Assembly: GCF_020882245.1 (NCBI RefSeq)
Contig: NC_083598.1
Location: forward strand, 82,837,714-82,901,713
DNA: 64,000 bases
Direction of reading: 5' to 3'
DNA from: Rhopalosiphum padi
Lineage: Eukaryota > Arthropoda > Insecta > Hemiptera > Aphididae
Positions 1-13,500 of the stretch are shown piece after piece. The first letter of the stretch is position 1. Every line of letters starts with the position of its first letter. A model generated the notes under the pieces. It ran no database searches and was not told the DNA's origin. It was given only the letters and a program-made list of their open reading frames with translations. The position numbers were made by a program, and so were the translations under genes.

Positions 1-2120
1 AAACAATATTATTATATTATCTCTTTAAAACAAATTTTCGTTACTATATATGATAAAGAAATAATATGCTAGTGTCTGTAAGTTAACGATAATATCTATC
101 TAAGATGAAAACTAGAGTAATTCGCTTATGGCAAGTGGACGGTAGAGGTATTTACACAGCTGGCTATATATTAAGTAATACCCAAAAATGTCATTATGTC
201 TTTCTCATATTATGTTGTTATAATATTATTAAATTTACATTTGTGAATCAAGTTATTCTGCGGTGGATATAATATTTGTGTAACTGTTGCCTCGCCTTAC
301 AATGTTTTCAAACACATTACGAAAAAACTATCGACAACAATAGTTTTTTTAACTGTTTAACAAAACTAATACATTCACATTGTGTAAACTATATATTATC
401 GTCCACATTTTTAAGTTTTAATAATATTATTACTCATCATAATAATATAATCTGTGAACAAAATAAAATCGTTTAATTGTTGTTTAATATTATTATCATT
501 TATAAAACGTGAACATGTTACATACGTATGATTTAAAATAATAATACTGACACAGTTCGACACAAGCGGAACACTTGTCAGCTGCATTGTGCTCGTATTA
601 TTATAACAATACTTATTGGTAATCTACTAAACATACAGTATATTAGCAGTATTGCAGTAATAATATAGGTCAGATAAATGTTTTTTTTCGGGTAGACAAC
701 ATTATTTTCAAATGTTTAAAACTTTACTCGTAATACCTTAGTGTTTTCGTTAAAAATTACAACCATTTCGTAATGATTGCGACAAACAAATAAGGTTGTT
801 TCTATTATTTATTCACAAAATTACTATACTTAATATTAATGATATTATATATTTTACCACGCCAAAATACATTTTTTAAGAATAATTATTTTTAATTCTT
901 ATAATAACTATGACCTACTTTTCGTGATTTACAATGTAGGTAAAACAAGAAATATTTTTGATTTAAAATTTTAGGCAAAATGCTAAATATTTTATAATAG
1001 CTAACGATGGCGAATGGACATTTTAAAATGTATATATCATTGTAAATAATTATTTAATTACGATATTTTTTAACACATCAATTATTATCAGGTTTGCATA
1101 ATCGACCATAAACGATAATCATCTTTCGTCATAAACAATATACCTATAATATCTGTGAGTTAGACAGCTATAATACGCATGCAAAAAATAATAATATATT
1201 TGATAAAAATAAAATTTAAAAATGTATTATTTTGTACATTTAAGAACAGTTTTAAATTTGGAATAATTATTTAAACAAGCATATTACAATTTGGTCAGTT
1301 ACATATATTGATACATGTGCTGATATTATTGCGTGACTATGTAATGTCATTAATGACTAAAAAAAACTGTTTATTTTGACTCACAGGGAAATGGCACAAT
1401 TGCATTACCACAAAAGTATAATACATGCATTCATTAGTGATCCTAATTTTTATTTTGACCCATAGGTCACGTATACGTGAATATTTATTTTTAGACAGAA
1501 CCTTTGTGGTTTTTTTTTACCCTTTTTCATACATTTTAAATGCGTTGATTTAATTTCATTGATTCAATGACAATAAAATGTATTTTGTTATTTAATTTTT
1601 CATTTAATTTTAATCATTTTACATTCTTATTCCAGTTAAAGTGAAGTATTTACCGCATGTAATTAACTTTTCTTACAAAATCCACACCATAATTTACTAA
1701 CACACACATTATTATTATTATTATTATATTTTAGTTCTTTAAATAGCTTAATTTAGAAAAAATATATCACAAGATAAGATAAGATTGCACAATCTTTAAT
1801 ATTGAAATACAATTATCCAAAAAATATATTTTCGTACACAATTTAATTCAGCGATATAATTAAAAAATCAAAACACTGCAACTAAATTAAACGAGACCCT
1901 CTGAAAAATGATTAAACAACTAGCAATTAAGATAACAATTGCTGCGAGTCCAGAGTTTGGATAATAGCGTCGGAGAATTCTTCTAAGATCTAACAGAAAC
2001 AATACACATTTAACAACAAGTTCCATTAAGATTATTTAAAATATCGATTTGTATGTGAAAATGTTTGCATTAAATTTATATTAATAATACATACACTATT
2101 ACACTATAGTTTCTTGTAGC
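1..2120. other. AT-rich spacer, no gene seen
   Basis: Very AT-rich sequence with many stops in all frames. The only longer open frame (276-476 on the plus strand) has no recognisable domain and low-complexity Asn/Ile/His composition. There is a short ATT run near 1708-1728. I see no exon with convincing coding content, no inverted-repeat element and no RNA gene. Confidence 0.6.
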
Positions 2121-2722
2121 CCGGTAAGCAGTGCCGCAACTACCGGGTGTGCAAGGTGTGCATTGCACATCGGCCCCAAACCAATGTGGTATATATAGGC
2201 CCCCAAATCGATTTGTTAAAATTAGTTTGTAGATTATAGATGTAATAATAATTCTTAGAACAAAAAAACAGTTCAAATATAATAAAATATCATTGTTTAC
2301 CATGTAAAATAAAAATACTTGCAGGTCCGTGGTCTACGCGATCGGGAGACGAACCACTAGGAACACATTTAATCGTACATTTATAAAAATAGATTATTGA
2401 TAAACATACAAATGTGAAATGTTCCTTGGGTTTTTACTTTTTGTACGTACGAATCGTACGATATTGGGATATTCAATTACGTATTACGTAATTTTATGAT
2501 TTTATTGTTGATTTTTGTACGTTATTCGTCTGTCCGTGGCTTCATTGGTTATTTCTATTTAGTGTAAATACTGAATACTAATAGTATACCGTATACTTTG
2601 TAGTTTGTACGAATTGTTAATAACCATTTCAGGAATTATTTTTTTTTATTTTGAAAGTGATTTGTGGATTTATTTTTTTCTGATATAATATTTTCAATAC
2701 TTATTATAATAATTTGTTAAAA

Positions 2723-5700
2723 ATGTCAAAACGTATATGCATGAGTGGTTGGGATAAGCACAAAAAAAAAATGAAACAACAGAACGAAAATCAAAATGCA
2801 GCAAATGCTATGAAATTGTGGATTAAAAAATCAGGTTAATATTTTTAAATTATATCTATCTTAATGATTTTTTAGATTTGTTCAATTGTACTGTATTTCA
2901 TATTTAGAAATAAAAGAACCATATAGTCAGGGATGTTGTCACACGATATCCAGTTATAACTTAGATATTTTGATTTATTCATAAATTATTTATATAAAAA
3001 AAATAAAAATGTAATTACGTTATTAGAACATAATTAAATTAAATAATTTTCAGTTGTATCCAATACTTCAACTATTATTGAAAATCATCAAGAAAATGCA
3101 ACTATAAAAAAGAATGATAGCTCAGAAGGTACATTTGTTATTAATCTTAAATTTTAAATTAAAAAAACAATAAAAACCATATAGTCATACAATTTGAGTT
3201 ATAAGTTAAAATGTATGTAGATATTTTGATTTATTCATGCATTTATATTTATAAAAATAAAAAAATGTTATTTTATTATCAGAAAATAATTTTTATTAAA
3301 TTTTTAGTTTTATCCAACACTTCAACTGTTATTGAAAATCATCAAGAGAATGATAGTTCAAAAGGTACATTTGTTATTAATTTTAAAATTTAAAATAAAA
3401 AAACAATAAAAACCATATAGTCATACAATTTGAGTTATAAGTTAAAATTTATGTAGATATTTTGATTTATTCATGCATTTATTTATAAAAATAAAAAAAT
3501 GTTATTTTATTATCAGAAAATAATTTTTATTAAATTTTCAGTTTTATCCAACACTTCAATTGTTATTAAAAATCATCAAGAGAATGAAATTATAAAAGAG
3601 AATGATAGTTTAAAAGGTATAATTTATTGAGAATATATTTAAAAAATAAATTCAATATTGAACAATTAATTTAAATTTTTGGTACCTACCTACTGACAGT
3701 GGTGTTTATACTTGTTTATTTTACATTTATTTTAGATTTTGATGGCTTAAATTTAACTTTAAAGTATCCGTCTGATCGTGGAAATTTTGAAGGTGAAATA
3801 TGCACTTCATTAAAAAAGAGTATTTTGTTATTTGGACCATGCAAACCATCAATCAAGTTTCCTAAGAATCATGTTAACAGATGTTTTTCTACTGATTATT
3901 ACTATATAACAACTAAAACAGGTATTCGAATTCCACGGCTATGGTTATGCTATTCTTTAATTTTAGATAAAGCATATTGTGAGTTTTGTTGGCTTTTTGC
4001 TAACCGATAATATGAACATTATAAACATGAATGGATTTCTGGCATTGACAACTGGCAACATTTATCACAACAAATTTCTAAGCATGAAAATTCTATTCAA
4101 CATATAAATGCAACAGAAATTCGTAGATATTGGGAAAAAAATAAAACATTAGATACAGATTTAGAAAAACAAATATCTGAAGAAGCAGAGTATTGGAGAA
4201 ATGTTCTTCGTCGAGTTATTCATGTAATTTTGACACTTACATCAGGTAATACTGCTCTCCGAGGAAACGAAGGAAAGAAAGGTAATCCTCAAGAAATTGA
4301 AGGTAACTTCATGCGTACTATTAGACTACTTGCAAAATTTGATCCTTTTGTTCATAATTTATTAAATGATTCAAAAAAACATATAAAATACTTAAGTTGG
4401 AAAATTCAAGACGAGCTTATAGAAATTTTAGCATCAGATGTACGTAACAATATATGTGATGAAATTAAAAAGTGTTCTTGGTTTTCAATTATAATCGACT
4501 CGACCCAAGATATTACTAAAGTTGATCAAGTGAGCATAATTATTAGGTATGTCTTTGTTGAATATAAAAATCACATATTAGATATAAGGGAATCATTTTT
4601 AGGATTTTTTGCATTACAAAATCATGGTTCATCTGATTATGCTGAACTTTTGTTGAAAATACTAAATAAGTTTGGTTTAGATATAAAAAAATGCCGTGGT
4701 CAGGGTTATGATGGGGCTTCTGTAATGAGTGGTGTCCATTTTGGAGTACAAAAGCGAATTATTGATATTGTGCCAACGGCTATTTATGTTCATTGTTGTG
4801 CGCATAATTTAAATTTGGTAATTTCTGATGCTGCTAAAACCTCACAAAAGATTGTTTCATTTTTTAGTACAGTGCAAGATGTATTCAATTTCTTTGGTTC
4901 TAGTGCACCAAGGTGGGTATTATTAGCGCTTGGTGATGAACAAGGATGTAAAGTTTCCAAGAAAACATTAAAAAAAGTATGCCCAACAAGATGGGAAGCA
5001 AGACATGATGCAGTATTTGTATTACAAGAGAGGTTCATAGATGTTGTTAAATGTTTAACTAAAATATCATTAACTACCAAGAAACCAGATGAAAAAAATG
5101 CAAGTATATCTTTAAAAAAAAAATTGGAATCAAGTGAATTTATTTTAATTTTATGCTTATGGGAAAATATTTTGAGAATTTTAAATGTTGCTTCAAAATT
5201 ATTACAAGGAATTAATTTTTCCATTGAAAAAACTTCTACACTTATGGATCAATCAATTTGTCAAATCAATCAATTAAGGAATAATTATGATGAGATATTG
5301 AGTAAATCAAAAGAATTATGTGCTAAATGGAATATATCAATTCCATTCCATTCAGTTCGTAAAAGATATGTAAATAAAAAGTTTGATGATTTTGATGGCG
5401 ACTCTCGGCTAGATATTAATGAAGAAAATTTTAAAATAAAAGTATTTTTACCTGTCTTTGATACTATACTGTTTCAATTACATAATCGATTTGAAGGAAT
5501 GTTCACTATAGTTAGTAATTTTAAATTTCTATCGCCATTAACTATTATTGAACAAAATGAAGATTATATTATAAAATCATCATATGATTTTATAAAGTTG
5601 TATGCAAATGATATTTCATCTGATCTTACAAGACAGTTATTATGTCTAAAGCTGCATATTACAAAAAGTGATAAAACTGTTGTATCAGGACTCAAGACCA

Positions 5701-5990
5701 TACAAAATTTGGCTTTTTATATAATTGACATGGATTTATCAACAAGTTTTCCTGATGTTCTAGCTGCTTGTCTTATATTTTTAACAATTCCTGTTACGGT
5801 AGCATCTGCAGAAAGAAGTTTCTCTAAGCTTAAACTTATTAAAAATTATTTGCGTAATTCTATGAAGCAAGAGCGTCTCAGTGGCATTTCTATTCTGAAC
5901 ATAGAAAAGGGAAGAACTTCTGAGATAGACATAGAGAAGATCATTGACAACTTTTCAAACGCAAAAGCAAGAAAAAAACAATTTTTTTAA
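2723..5990 (+). pseudogene. hAT transposase (TTF zinc finger, DUF4371, hAT dimerisation; ZMYM1-like), one nonsense codon
   Basis: Proposed exons are 2723-2834, 3054-3128, 3308-3364, 3542-3616 and 3736-5990. All four introns have GT/AG ends and phase 1, giving 858 codons including the stop. Exon 1 encodes a basic, Lys-rich start (MSKRICMSGWDKHKKK). Exons 2-4 are repeats of one mini-exon. Exon 5 opens with a TTF-type zinc-finger region (the LWLCYSLILDKAYCEFCWLF stretch), followed by the DUF4371 core with GYDGASVMSG and HCCAHNLNL. It closes with a hAT C-terminal dimerisation motif (VASAERSFSKLKLIKNYLRN). A TAA at 4008-4010 (codon 198) splits the frame just after the zinc finger. Reading is otherwise open in the same frame from 3736 to 5990. 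In related families this protein cuts and pastes the element by binding its ends. A 586-codon segment downstream of the stop stays open, so a truncated protein lacking the finger is conceivable. Splice sites are read from sequence only. Confidence 0.85.
2900..3620 (+). repeat. Three tandem units, each carrying one phase-1 mini-exon
   Basis: Three successive units with spacings of 254 and 234 bp share intron text (ACCATATAGTCA, TAGATATTTTGATTTATTCAT) and exon text (TCCAACACTTCAACTGTTAT, AATCATCAAGAGAATGA). Each unit holds a mini-exon bounded by AG and GT: 3054-3128 (75 bp), 3308-3364 (57 bp) and 3542-3616 (75 bp). All lengths divide by three and all begin and end in phase 1, so each adds 25, 19 or 25 residues without changing frame. 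The encoded peptides share an (V/L)SNTS..IENHQEN core. Units 2 and 3 resemble each other more than unit 1, which suggests stepwise duplication. Confidence 0.85.
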
Positions 5991-6607
5991 AATTGTAACA
6001 AATGTATTGAAATTATAGTATAGTAATATTTGAATAATGATTATAACAATTATATTATTTATATAATTCAATTTTTTTTTAATTAATTAATAAGTAGTTG
6101 TACCTATTAATATAATAATTTATTTATATTTTATAGGCTTATATAGTTTAATTAAAATTATATCTACAAGAAAATTATTATGTCATGTTCACAGTTGTTG
6201 TACATATGTACTTTATCTATAATATTAATTATATTTTGTAACATTTCAAATTAATATACTAAAAAATATATCAAAAGTCTGTTTAAGTTAAACTACTTGA
6301 TAAATTAAAAAAAAAAATTTTTGTCCATGCAGTAGTAATAGTAGTAATCATGCTTCATTTTATAATAATGTGAAAAATATCAGAATGATGTGTAATGTTG
6401 TCTCTTAACAATTTAAATATAGGTAGTTAAAGATAGGTAATTTACTATCTTTTATAGTACAAATGCCGGTCATCATAATGTATATAATTATATTCATATC
6501 TAATTTACAGCAAATACGCCAAATACATTTTTGAAAATTATATTTAGGCCCTAAATTAAGGTTTGCACACCTACTTCATGATGTCTAGTTGCGGCACTGC
6601 CGGTAAG

Positions 6608-8602
6608 TGCACAATATTCCAAACGGTTCTATAAAAGATAAGAGTGATATAACAAGTTAAAATTGGTTCGAGTACGGTATGTACGGTTTGTCAGTTTTTA
6701 CCCGGGAATTACTGTTTGAGGTAGGAAAAAACTCTAAAAAAGCACTTTCACGCGGTATCTCACTAAATTCAACACGAAAAGTACTTAAGAGAGAAATTCA
6801 TCAAATCTCCCAATTGTTTTCCGGAAAATAGCAAACCCTAGTTTTCAACTCAATTTTAAAAATAGCTATTTACTCGACGTTTTTTCTACTAAAAAAAAAA
6901 CATGTACTAAATACACCAATAATACTCGCGGTCAGGTGGGTGTATCTATAAGCTATATAATATACCTTTTCAATTATATTTCGTTCAATTCACAATAATA
7001 TGATGCCGTGTAGCGCATTTTTATTTATTATTTATTAATTAATACACGATTATTGATCTCAATCAAGTTATCGTCACATCGATATTATTTGACGCTTCTT
7101 ATTGGTCTACTTGATTTTGCCACCTAACGGTTCATAATGATAATTTTTGATGCTGGTTATGTCTAGCGATCAAAACGATAATTAGTCGTTTCTGAGAATA
7201 AAAATTATATTAAAAAAGTTAGGAGTAACTTACAGAATATTGAAAATATTGATGAATGGGTATAAGAATACCACCAAGTAAGTAACACTAAATGAAATGT
7301 TCGAAGATCATTGACAAATGGTGAAAAGATTATATAGCATCGTAGGTATTATTTACTTTGTATAAACTGTATACATTCTAGTTTTATTATCATTAATAAT
7401 ATTTATTATTAGATTAACATATTTTTAGGAAACTATCATACTAAGTTATCGGTAGCGGTATAGTATAACTAGACAGGTATACATTTTACTAAAAACAAGT
7501 CGTGATAATATATATATATATAATATATCATTGACTCTGTAACTATATAATTGTTTAGACATACATTATTATTTGCATAGAACAAATAATATATTCACAT
7601 TAATATAGGTACACGACAAATAATGCGACCACCTTTTTATTTGTACTACACATCACACGCCTGAATGTCTGATTGACATAACGTTAAACTATATTGCCTA
7701 CCTCGGGGGATATAGATTTTTAAACGTGTCCGTTTTCGCGATATTGTGAAATACACAAAATATGCCGTTTTCGTGACAAATCGTAAAATCAAAACGAGCC
7801 ATAATATAGTTAACAAAGTTTGGCCAAACAAACCAAAAAACAGAAGAAAGTGTATAATCTTAAGCCGTATTAAGCCACGTGTATAAACGGAGGGTCTTTA
7901 CATTTCTTTGAAATTAATGTGTTTCCCGAACCACGGTAAAAAATGAAGGGAGCGACGAAACGTTGAGAATAATAATAATCTGCGTTTAATTAACGCTTGG
8001 ATTGACGTTATTAATGTCAATTGTATACAATATTATACGGCCGCGGTATGAGCTAAATCCTGATGGAAATAAAAAAAATATATGCGTTCAAATACGTTTT
8101 GTTCCAACCTCCACTATTTCCCCTCTGCGATTCAATCATACGATTTGCTGAACACCCTTCAAAAATGAACACTTGTGCCTTTCCGTTTTACTGAACATCC
8201 ACGCAGATTTACCTCCGTAAAACGCCCGCAGAATCCTTTTTTCCTATATTAAATGAACTAAATGTGATTATTGGCTATAGTCGTGTATAAACTAAACACA
8301 CGACATCGTTAAGATTAATCGTATTGTGTTAATAACAATAAAATAAAAGGAAACCACTGATATTATTGTTGTTATAAAACGGCGAAGTCGAAAAGTTTTA
8401 TGCTCGTGAAGTCAATATAAATTATAACCGTATTCGGGATTTTATATACATACATTTATTACACGTACACTATATACAAGTGCTTATACAACGGGTAAAT
8501 TAAAATATCAATGTTATATTTTTTTAAGAATATTTTATTAGAGATGAATTTGAGATTAAAAACTCACTAATCATATATACATAATACATACATAATAATG
8601 TA
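6608..8602. other. AT-rich spacer, nothing recognised
   Basis: There is no recognisable coding exon on either strand. The 61-codon minus-strand frame at 7646-7831 has no family resemblance. A short TATATA run lies near 7508-7528. A slightly GC-richer patch around 7640-8250 shows no structure I can name. Confidence 0.5.
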
Positions 8603-9757
8603 CAGAGTGATTCGCCAAGCATGCTCATCCATATTTTTTTGCTTTAATAATGAATGTATTCGAATTCTGATTCTTAGATTTTTTTAAATAAACTTAAAAA
8701 CGATATTTTCAAATTATTAAGATTTTATATACTACTTAAAGAATGTGTTGTGCACTGTGGTGATACAAACTTCAGGTACCCCTTTATTATGTATAAATTA
8801 TTTAGTAAATGATTATTTTGAACTTTGAACATTTTGATGAACCTAGTTCAAAATTCAAACGAGTAGTTTCTTAGCTATTACTTATTAAAATATTTATTCT
8901 AGAGATAATAATAGTTCTTAAAAATAGTTTTACAAAAATATGAATTAGATATAATATAGATGTAGTTCTTATTTGAGAGGTAGTATGAAAAATCTCAAAA
9001 ATTGAAAATATAATCTTTAAGTTTATTTAAAAATTTCAAGAATCAGATTTTAAATAACTACATTATTGAAAAATCTGCATTCTTCTTTGTAACGATACAT
9101 TAGATCAAAGTCAAGAGTCATTCTCAAATTAATGTACGGATAAATTAGTTGTTAACTTCTATTTTTCTTCTTTTTTTTTTTTTAATAATGAATTTAAATT
9201 TATTTCTCATACATACCATTTAAGGAATGTTCTGTATCGTTATACTAAATTCTTTTTTTCAGATGATCATCACCCTTTTTTCTCGTAAATTTTTAATCAG
9301 ATGACTCTTTTGACCATTTCAAAATATCAAAATTAAAATTTGAATAAGTTATTTATTAGTTATTTAACTTTATATACTAAGGATAAGAGATCAATAATAA
9401 TGGATTTGAAATATAAGCTAAGCTATGCAATTATTTTAAAATTTCACTAGTTAATATTAATTAATTTATAAAAATGGTCCAAGTATAATTCTAAATTGCT
9501 AAATCCAATATTTTAGAACATCATAATAATTCAAAAACTATTTATTCAATTGTTTATTTAGATACATCAACATTTTCTAGAAAAAAAATCATCTATTTAA
9601 TAATTTATAGTTAAAATATTATTTATCATTTGAAAAAAGAAGTTTGTATAACCACAATATCCTGGATAATCTTTAAATGTTAAAAAAAAAATGTTTTAAA
9701 AAAGTTATTACTTTTAAAAATACTGAGTGTTTTTTTTTTAATGAAATAATCACTCAA
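8603..9757. mobile_element. CAGRGTGAT-ended DNA element, copy 1 (degenerate right end)
   Basis: The left end CAGAGTGATTCGCCAAGCATGC follows a TA and matches copies at 21803 and 22987. The sequence just inside (TGTGGTGATACAAACTT) also matches copy 2 and copy 3. Near the right end, the inverse of this subterminal block appears (AAGTTTGTATAACCACA near 9640-9657). A degenerate end, AATAATCACTCA, lies near 9746-9757. A second AAGGAATGTTCTGTATCGTTATAC block near 9221-9244 suggests an internal duplication or nested copy. No transposase frame is present. The right boundary is approximate. Confidence 0.5.
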
Positions 9758-12600
9758 CAGATTATTTTTGCCATAGTATAACAAAGAATTTATGTATAAC
9801 CTATTTTCTATACTATATACAACATTACAAAAATAAAAAGTGGCTTAAATAATTTATTTGCTACGTTAATATTTACTTAACCTAACATTAGTTTAATAAG
9901 GTATTGTAATAACGGCTCATTTAGTACCGCATATTATATTGGTATTTTATTACTCGATGAAATAATAAATCAATATTAAACTAAAATATGTATCAATACG
10001 TCTAGGTCGTTACTGAAGACGTCCTTTTTATTACCTTTTTCTGTTATTCTTCGAACTTACATTCCAATAAAGGCAATCGCCAGGCGCTCCCTTTTCAGCT
10101 TGTTTAGTCGATGTAATTTGTCTTGTCTATAGACTGTAGTATTTCGTATTATACCGATGAAGACCAACCTTTTTTTCAATGGGTTCTAATAATAAAATAT
10201 TTCATTCGTATCGATATCTGATACAAAAATTATAATAATAATAAAAAAAGGAAATTTAAATATCACGAAATTAATTGTATGTATTACATATTTTATTTCG
10301 TCTTAAAATTGGCCACGGACTGAGGATTTGGTAAACCACAGGAGGTCCGAAAATTACGAGTTGGGCGTATTTTACAGGATTTTGGCTCCTTTTCGGAGAC
10401 TATTATGACTCATAACGGTTATCCTTTTACATTCTTTCATTACAAAGATTACAGTCATTTTCCGTGACAAAATCCTTGTCCAGTACTGTATCCACGCGCT
10501 CTATTATCGTCGTCATGTAGCTGGTGAACAGTGTTGAGTACTATGATTGCTATTGCTCTCCGCCGTGCGCACCACTTATATTACTATTATTATACTGTGG
10601 TACGCTACGCTATTATTTTGTATCTATATAATTATATTACACTATCATAATTATTTTAGGTATTAAATCAAAAAAAAAACATTGAATTAATTACAAAAAA
10701 AAAATAATTCTGAATACCTTTTATATGCAATTATTCAAGTACGTTTTTCGTACACAAAATAAAAATATTCCTTACGAGACTGACGATTTATGTCGTCGTC
10801 TTAATAAAAGTCTTTAAAGTTTAAATGTTGAAGAAAATTAAAACTGTCATAAACAACACTTTTTAAGTTTGTACATTAAACCAATATAATATTACAATTT
10901 AAATTTATAATTTTATTTACTTACAACGTACGTATAGGTAGGTACCTATATCATAAAATGAATTAATTTTAAAACCATAATTTTATATACTATAGGTGCA
11001 GTATACACTAATAATTATAAGTAGTATAATATTCGTGTGTAACCAGTGACCACTCCCCTCGGAAAACACGCCACAAAACAAATAGTTTTGACTTACAAAA
11101 ATAATCATGAACAATTTGAATTAACTTATTAAATGTAATATCGTCTTATCTCGTTAACCGTTATATTTAGAAATTGACTCGACAAGGTCGTCAACGAAAG
11201 AAATAAGAATGGACAATCAACGATTTACGATTAATCATTATAATGTTATCAGTAAATTGAGTCATATCCTGAGTGCAGATACTGTTCTTATTTTACTCTA
11301 TCGACCTGTTGGGCTAATTTAATAAATTTAGATAAGAGAAAAGTATGAAGGTGCCGTAGAAAAATATATATCAAGTCATTAAATACCAACCAAATCCTAG
11401 TGGTTTTTAACACGCAACTATAGCATACCTTACCTTACCTAGGTACGCAATTTAAAGGCCGTAAAAACTCATTTACAAAAAAATGAATTAGATTAAATAC
11501 GAACTGAATAGCTATAGGTATGCACAATATTTTATTGAAATTATTTATTTATGAAGTGGGTGTCGAATCAAAAATACCGTACAAATAGTTTTTGGTACAA
11601 TCCGTTTAAAACATTTACCGCATTTACGCAACATTTTTTTGATTGCAATGTCACTTCTCTTTAATATGAATAAATAATAATAACTATAGGTACCTTAACG
11701 TTGAAAAACAAGCAAATTGCTTATCAAATAGTACGTCAAACGTTAAAAAAGCGTCGATTTTATATTTACCGCCTAGCAATATTCTGATGGTGAAAAAAAA
11801 GCCTAAACACACAAAATTGAAAATTGTACACAGCCGGTGTGAGATCAACATTTTTTTTTTTTTTAATCCACCAAATCGTTTTAAAAACTAAAAACATATA
11901 GCATTATAACACACACAAATCATCGTAAATTTATTTACCCGAAATATGAAATGGCATAATATTCGCAAAAAGAAATAATACGCCCTGTGGGTTAACCCTT
12001 CTAAAACTATAAAACAATAATAAATAAATGATAAAGAAAAAAAATGGTCATCATTATTCCGTATCGATTATAATTTAGGGGCGTAAGACCAATATGTGAA
12101 ATAAATGTGCAATAAATTTACATAATATTGTTAACCCCTCAATAGAATTTATTTAGAAAAAAATATTTGTTTTAAAATACCTACAAAATAATAATATATT
12201 TTTTAGAGTAAATGAAAATTATATTATAATATATTAATATAACAAATACCCATATAGCATATACACATTCAACAGTTAAAAATATTAACTTACACACACA
12301 TTATTATATTTTTCTGAAATATATTCCTGGCTTAAAATGATAATATTGATAACCAACTGATCGCGAATGTGTTTGTGTTACCTCACCTCTCGATCTTCTT
12401 CACGATTTTCTAAGTGGTGCACATTGTTACCTGTGAGCTATGTTACGACTCCCGCAGTAGATGGGTACCAATATCATTCATGTGTTACTCGTATATCATC
12501 TGATTGGCAGAATGGCGATGGTTTGAATATTTTTTTAATAACCACAATGGTTTTTCGTTTTGCTCTTGATAGAAGTTAACGACATTATACGGTAATTGTA
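9758..12600. other. AT-rich spacer, nothing recognised
   Basis: No coding exon is recognisable and no clear inverted-repeat element is seen. Segments near 10010-10570 are less AT-rich and include CpG-containing stretches (10490-10570), but they have no open frame of note. The 70-codon frame at 12367-12579 has no family resemblance. Confidence 0.45.
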
Positions 12601-13289
12601 TTGTACCCTGCTATTTTACAATGAAAAAACATATATATATATATATTTATATATCTGTGAACTATTGGTGTGAGAGGGACGAGGGGATTTCTAATATACA
12701 GTTTTATTCGGCTGTTCGCACACTGCCGGGCAAGACCACGAGAACATGAAAAAAAAAATGCCTCACGTCGCTTCTACAAAATAACTTATCGCGAGTTTTG
12801 TCGAGCGTGTGTCCTGTACAAGTACAACTCCTGTATTTAATTGCGCGGTGTCTACCGCAAAACGTTTTATTATAACATTATTGTTAGGGGGCCGCCACAG
12901 CGCGTGTGCGGCGTATGCGCTTGTGTATGTCTTGTATATAATAATATAAGCGTATCATAATATACTATATTATAATACAAAATACAGCGCAGATAGGTAT
13001 TATAGTTTTAGTCTGCTGCAGGTAACGACGCTTTATTAAACTTTGAATTGGATATTGGCCAGAGGCGCTTGAGGAGTCTACTATAAGCGTATATACACAG
13101 TAAGTCCTGCAGCACACAAACGCTATGTGCACGCCCCTGTGCGTATTATGGGCTGCAGTTGTTATCCGACAGCGACAACTTGCGTGTATCATGTGTATGC
13201 GTATAGTATAATGATATCCTAATATTAATGGGATAGTATATAATAACCTCTTTGCATAATTTTTTTGACGTGTCTACCGTTAATATACA
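12601..13289. other. CpG-containing GC-richer patch in a gene desert
   Basis: After a TATATA run at about 12630-12655, base composition shifts. The stretch 12660-13200 has many CpG dinucleotides (for example CGCGAGTTTTGTCGAGCGTG near 12790, GCCGCCACAGCGCGTGTGCG near 12890). It is flanked by very AT-rich DNA. No convincing exon or protein motif is visible. It could be a promoter, an enhancer or an untranslated first exon, and the sequence alone does not decide. Confidence 0.35.
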
Positions 13290-13318
13290 AATAATAATAA
13301 TAATAATAATAATAATAA
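13290..13318. repeat. AAT microsatellite
   Basis: An uninterrupted run of about nine AAT/ATA units. Read on the minus strand it creates a leucine run at the end of an open frame (13280-13609) that I do not regard as a gene. Confidence 0.9.
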
Positions 13319-13500
13319 AGCGGACAAGTGGATACCGCTCTGCCGTATATATAGTATACGTGTCGAGCGGGTCATTGTAAGTATTGTTGTAATCGATGTG
13401 TTAGATTTTAATTTAATAATAATATATAATAAATTGTAGTTGAAAAACGATACTGATCGGATGCGGCCTGTCAGTCTATATATCACTATAGTAGTTATAT
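13318..13500. repeat. Dispersed repeat, copy 1 (CAAGTGG...CGCTCTGC family)
   Basis: Two blocks match a second copy at about 35266-35440 in the same order and at similar distance. Block one is GACAAGTGGATACCGCTCTGC with TATATAGTA and a later GGTCA-T-TAA. Block two is GAAAAACGATACTGATCGGA followed by GTCAGTCTATA. The pairing is direct sequence similarity within the window. I see no ends, no target duplication and no coding frame, so the element class is unknown. Confidence 0.55.

Larger units (their letters stand above)
2121..6607 (+). mobile_element. Near-intact hAT-superfamily DNA transposon with 8-bp target site duplication
   Basis: The element proper is 2129-6599 (4471 bp). It begins CAGTGCCGCAACTA and ends with the exact inverse TAGTTGCGGCACTG, a perfect 14-bp terminal inverted repeat. 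A further GGTGTGCAA motif lies just inside both ends. The flanking 8 bp are identical (CCGGTAAG at 2121-2128 and 6600-6607), the target duplication length expected of hAT elements. Inside is one plus-strand, five-exon transposase gene (2723-5990). The perfect duplication and repeats, with a nearly open reading frame, suggest a fairly recent insertion. The copy is probably not autonomous because of an in-frame stop at 4008-4010. Residual doubt concerns only the precise family. Confidence 0.93.

Noticed and set aside
3211..3393. 60-codon plus-strand open frame as a separate gene
   Set aside because: It is intron plus the second mini-exon of the transposase read through without splicing; the bounded 57-nt exon explains it better.
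4790..5224. 144-codon minus-strand open frame
   Set aside because: It lies fully inside the hAT transposase exon on the opposite strand and has no family resemblance; it is a shadow of the real frame.
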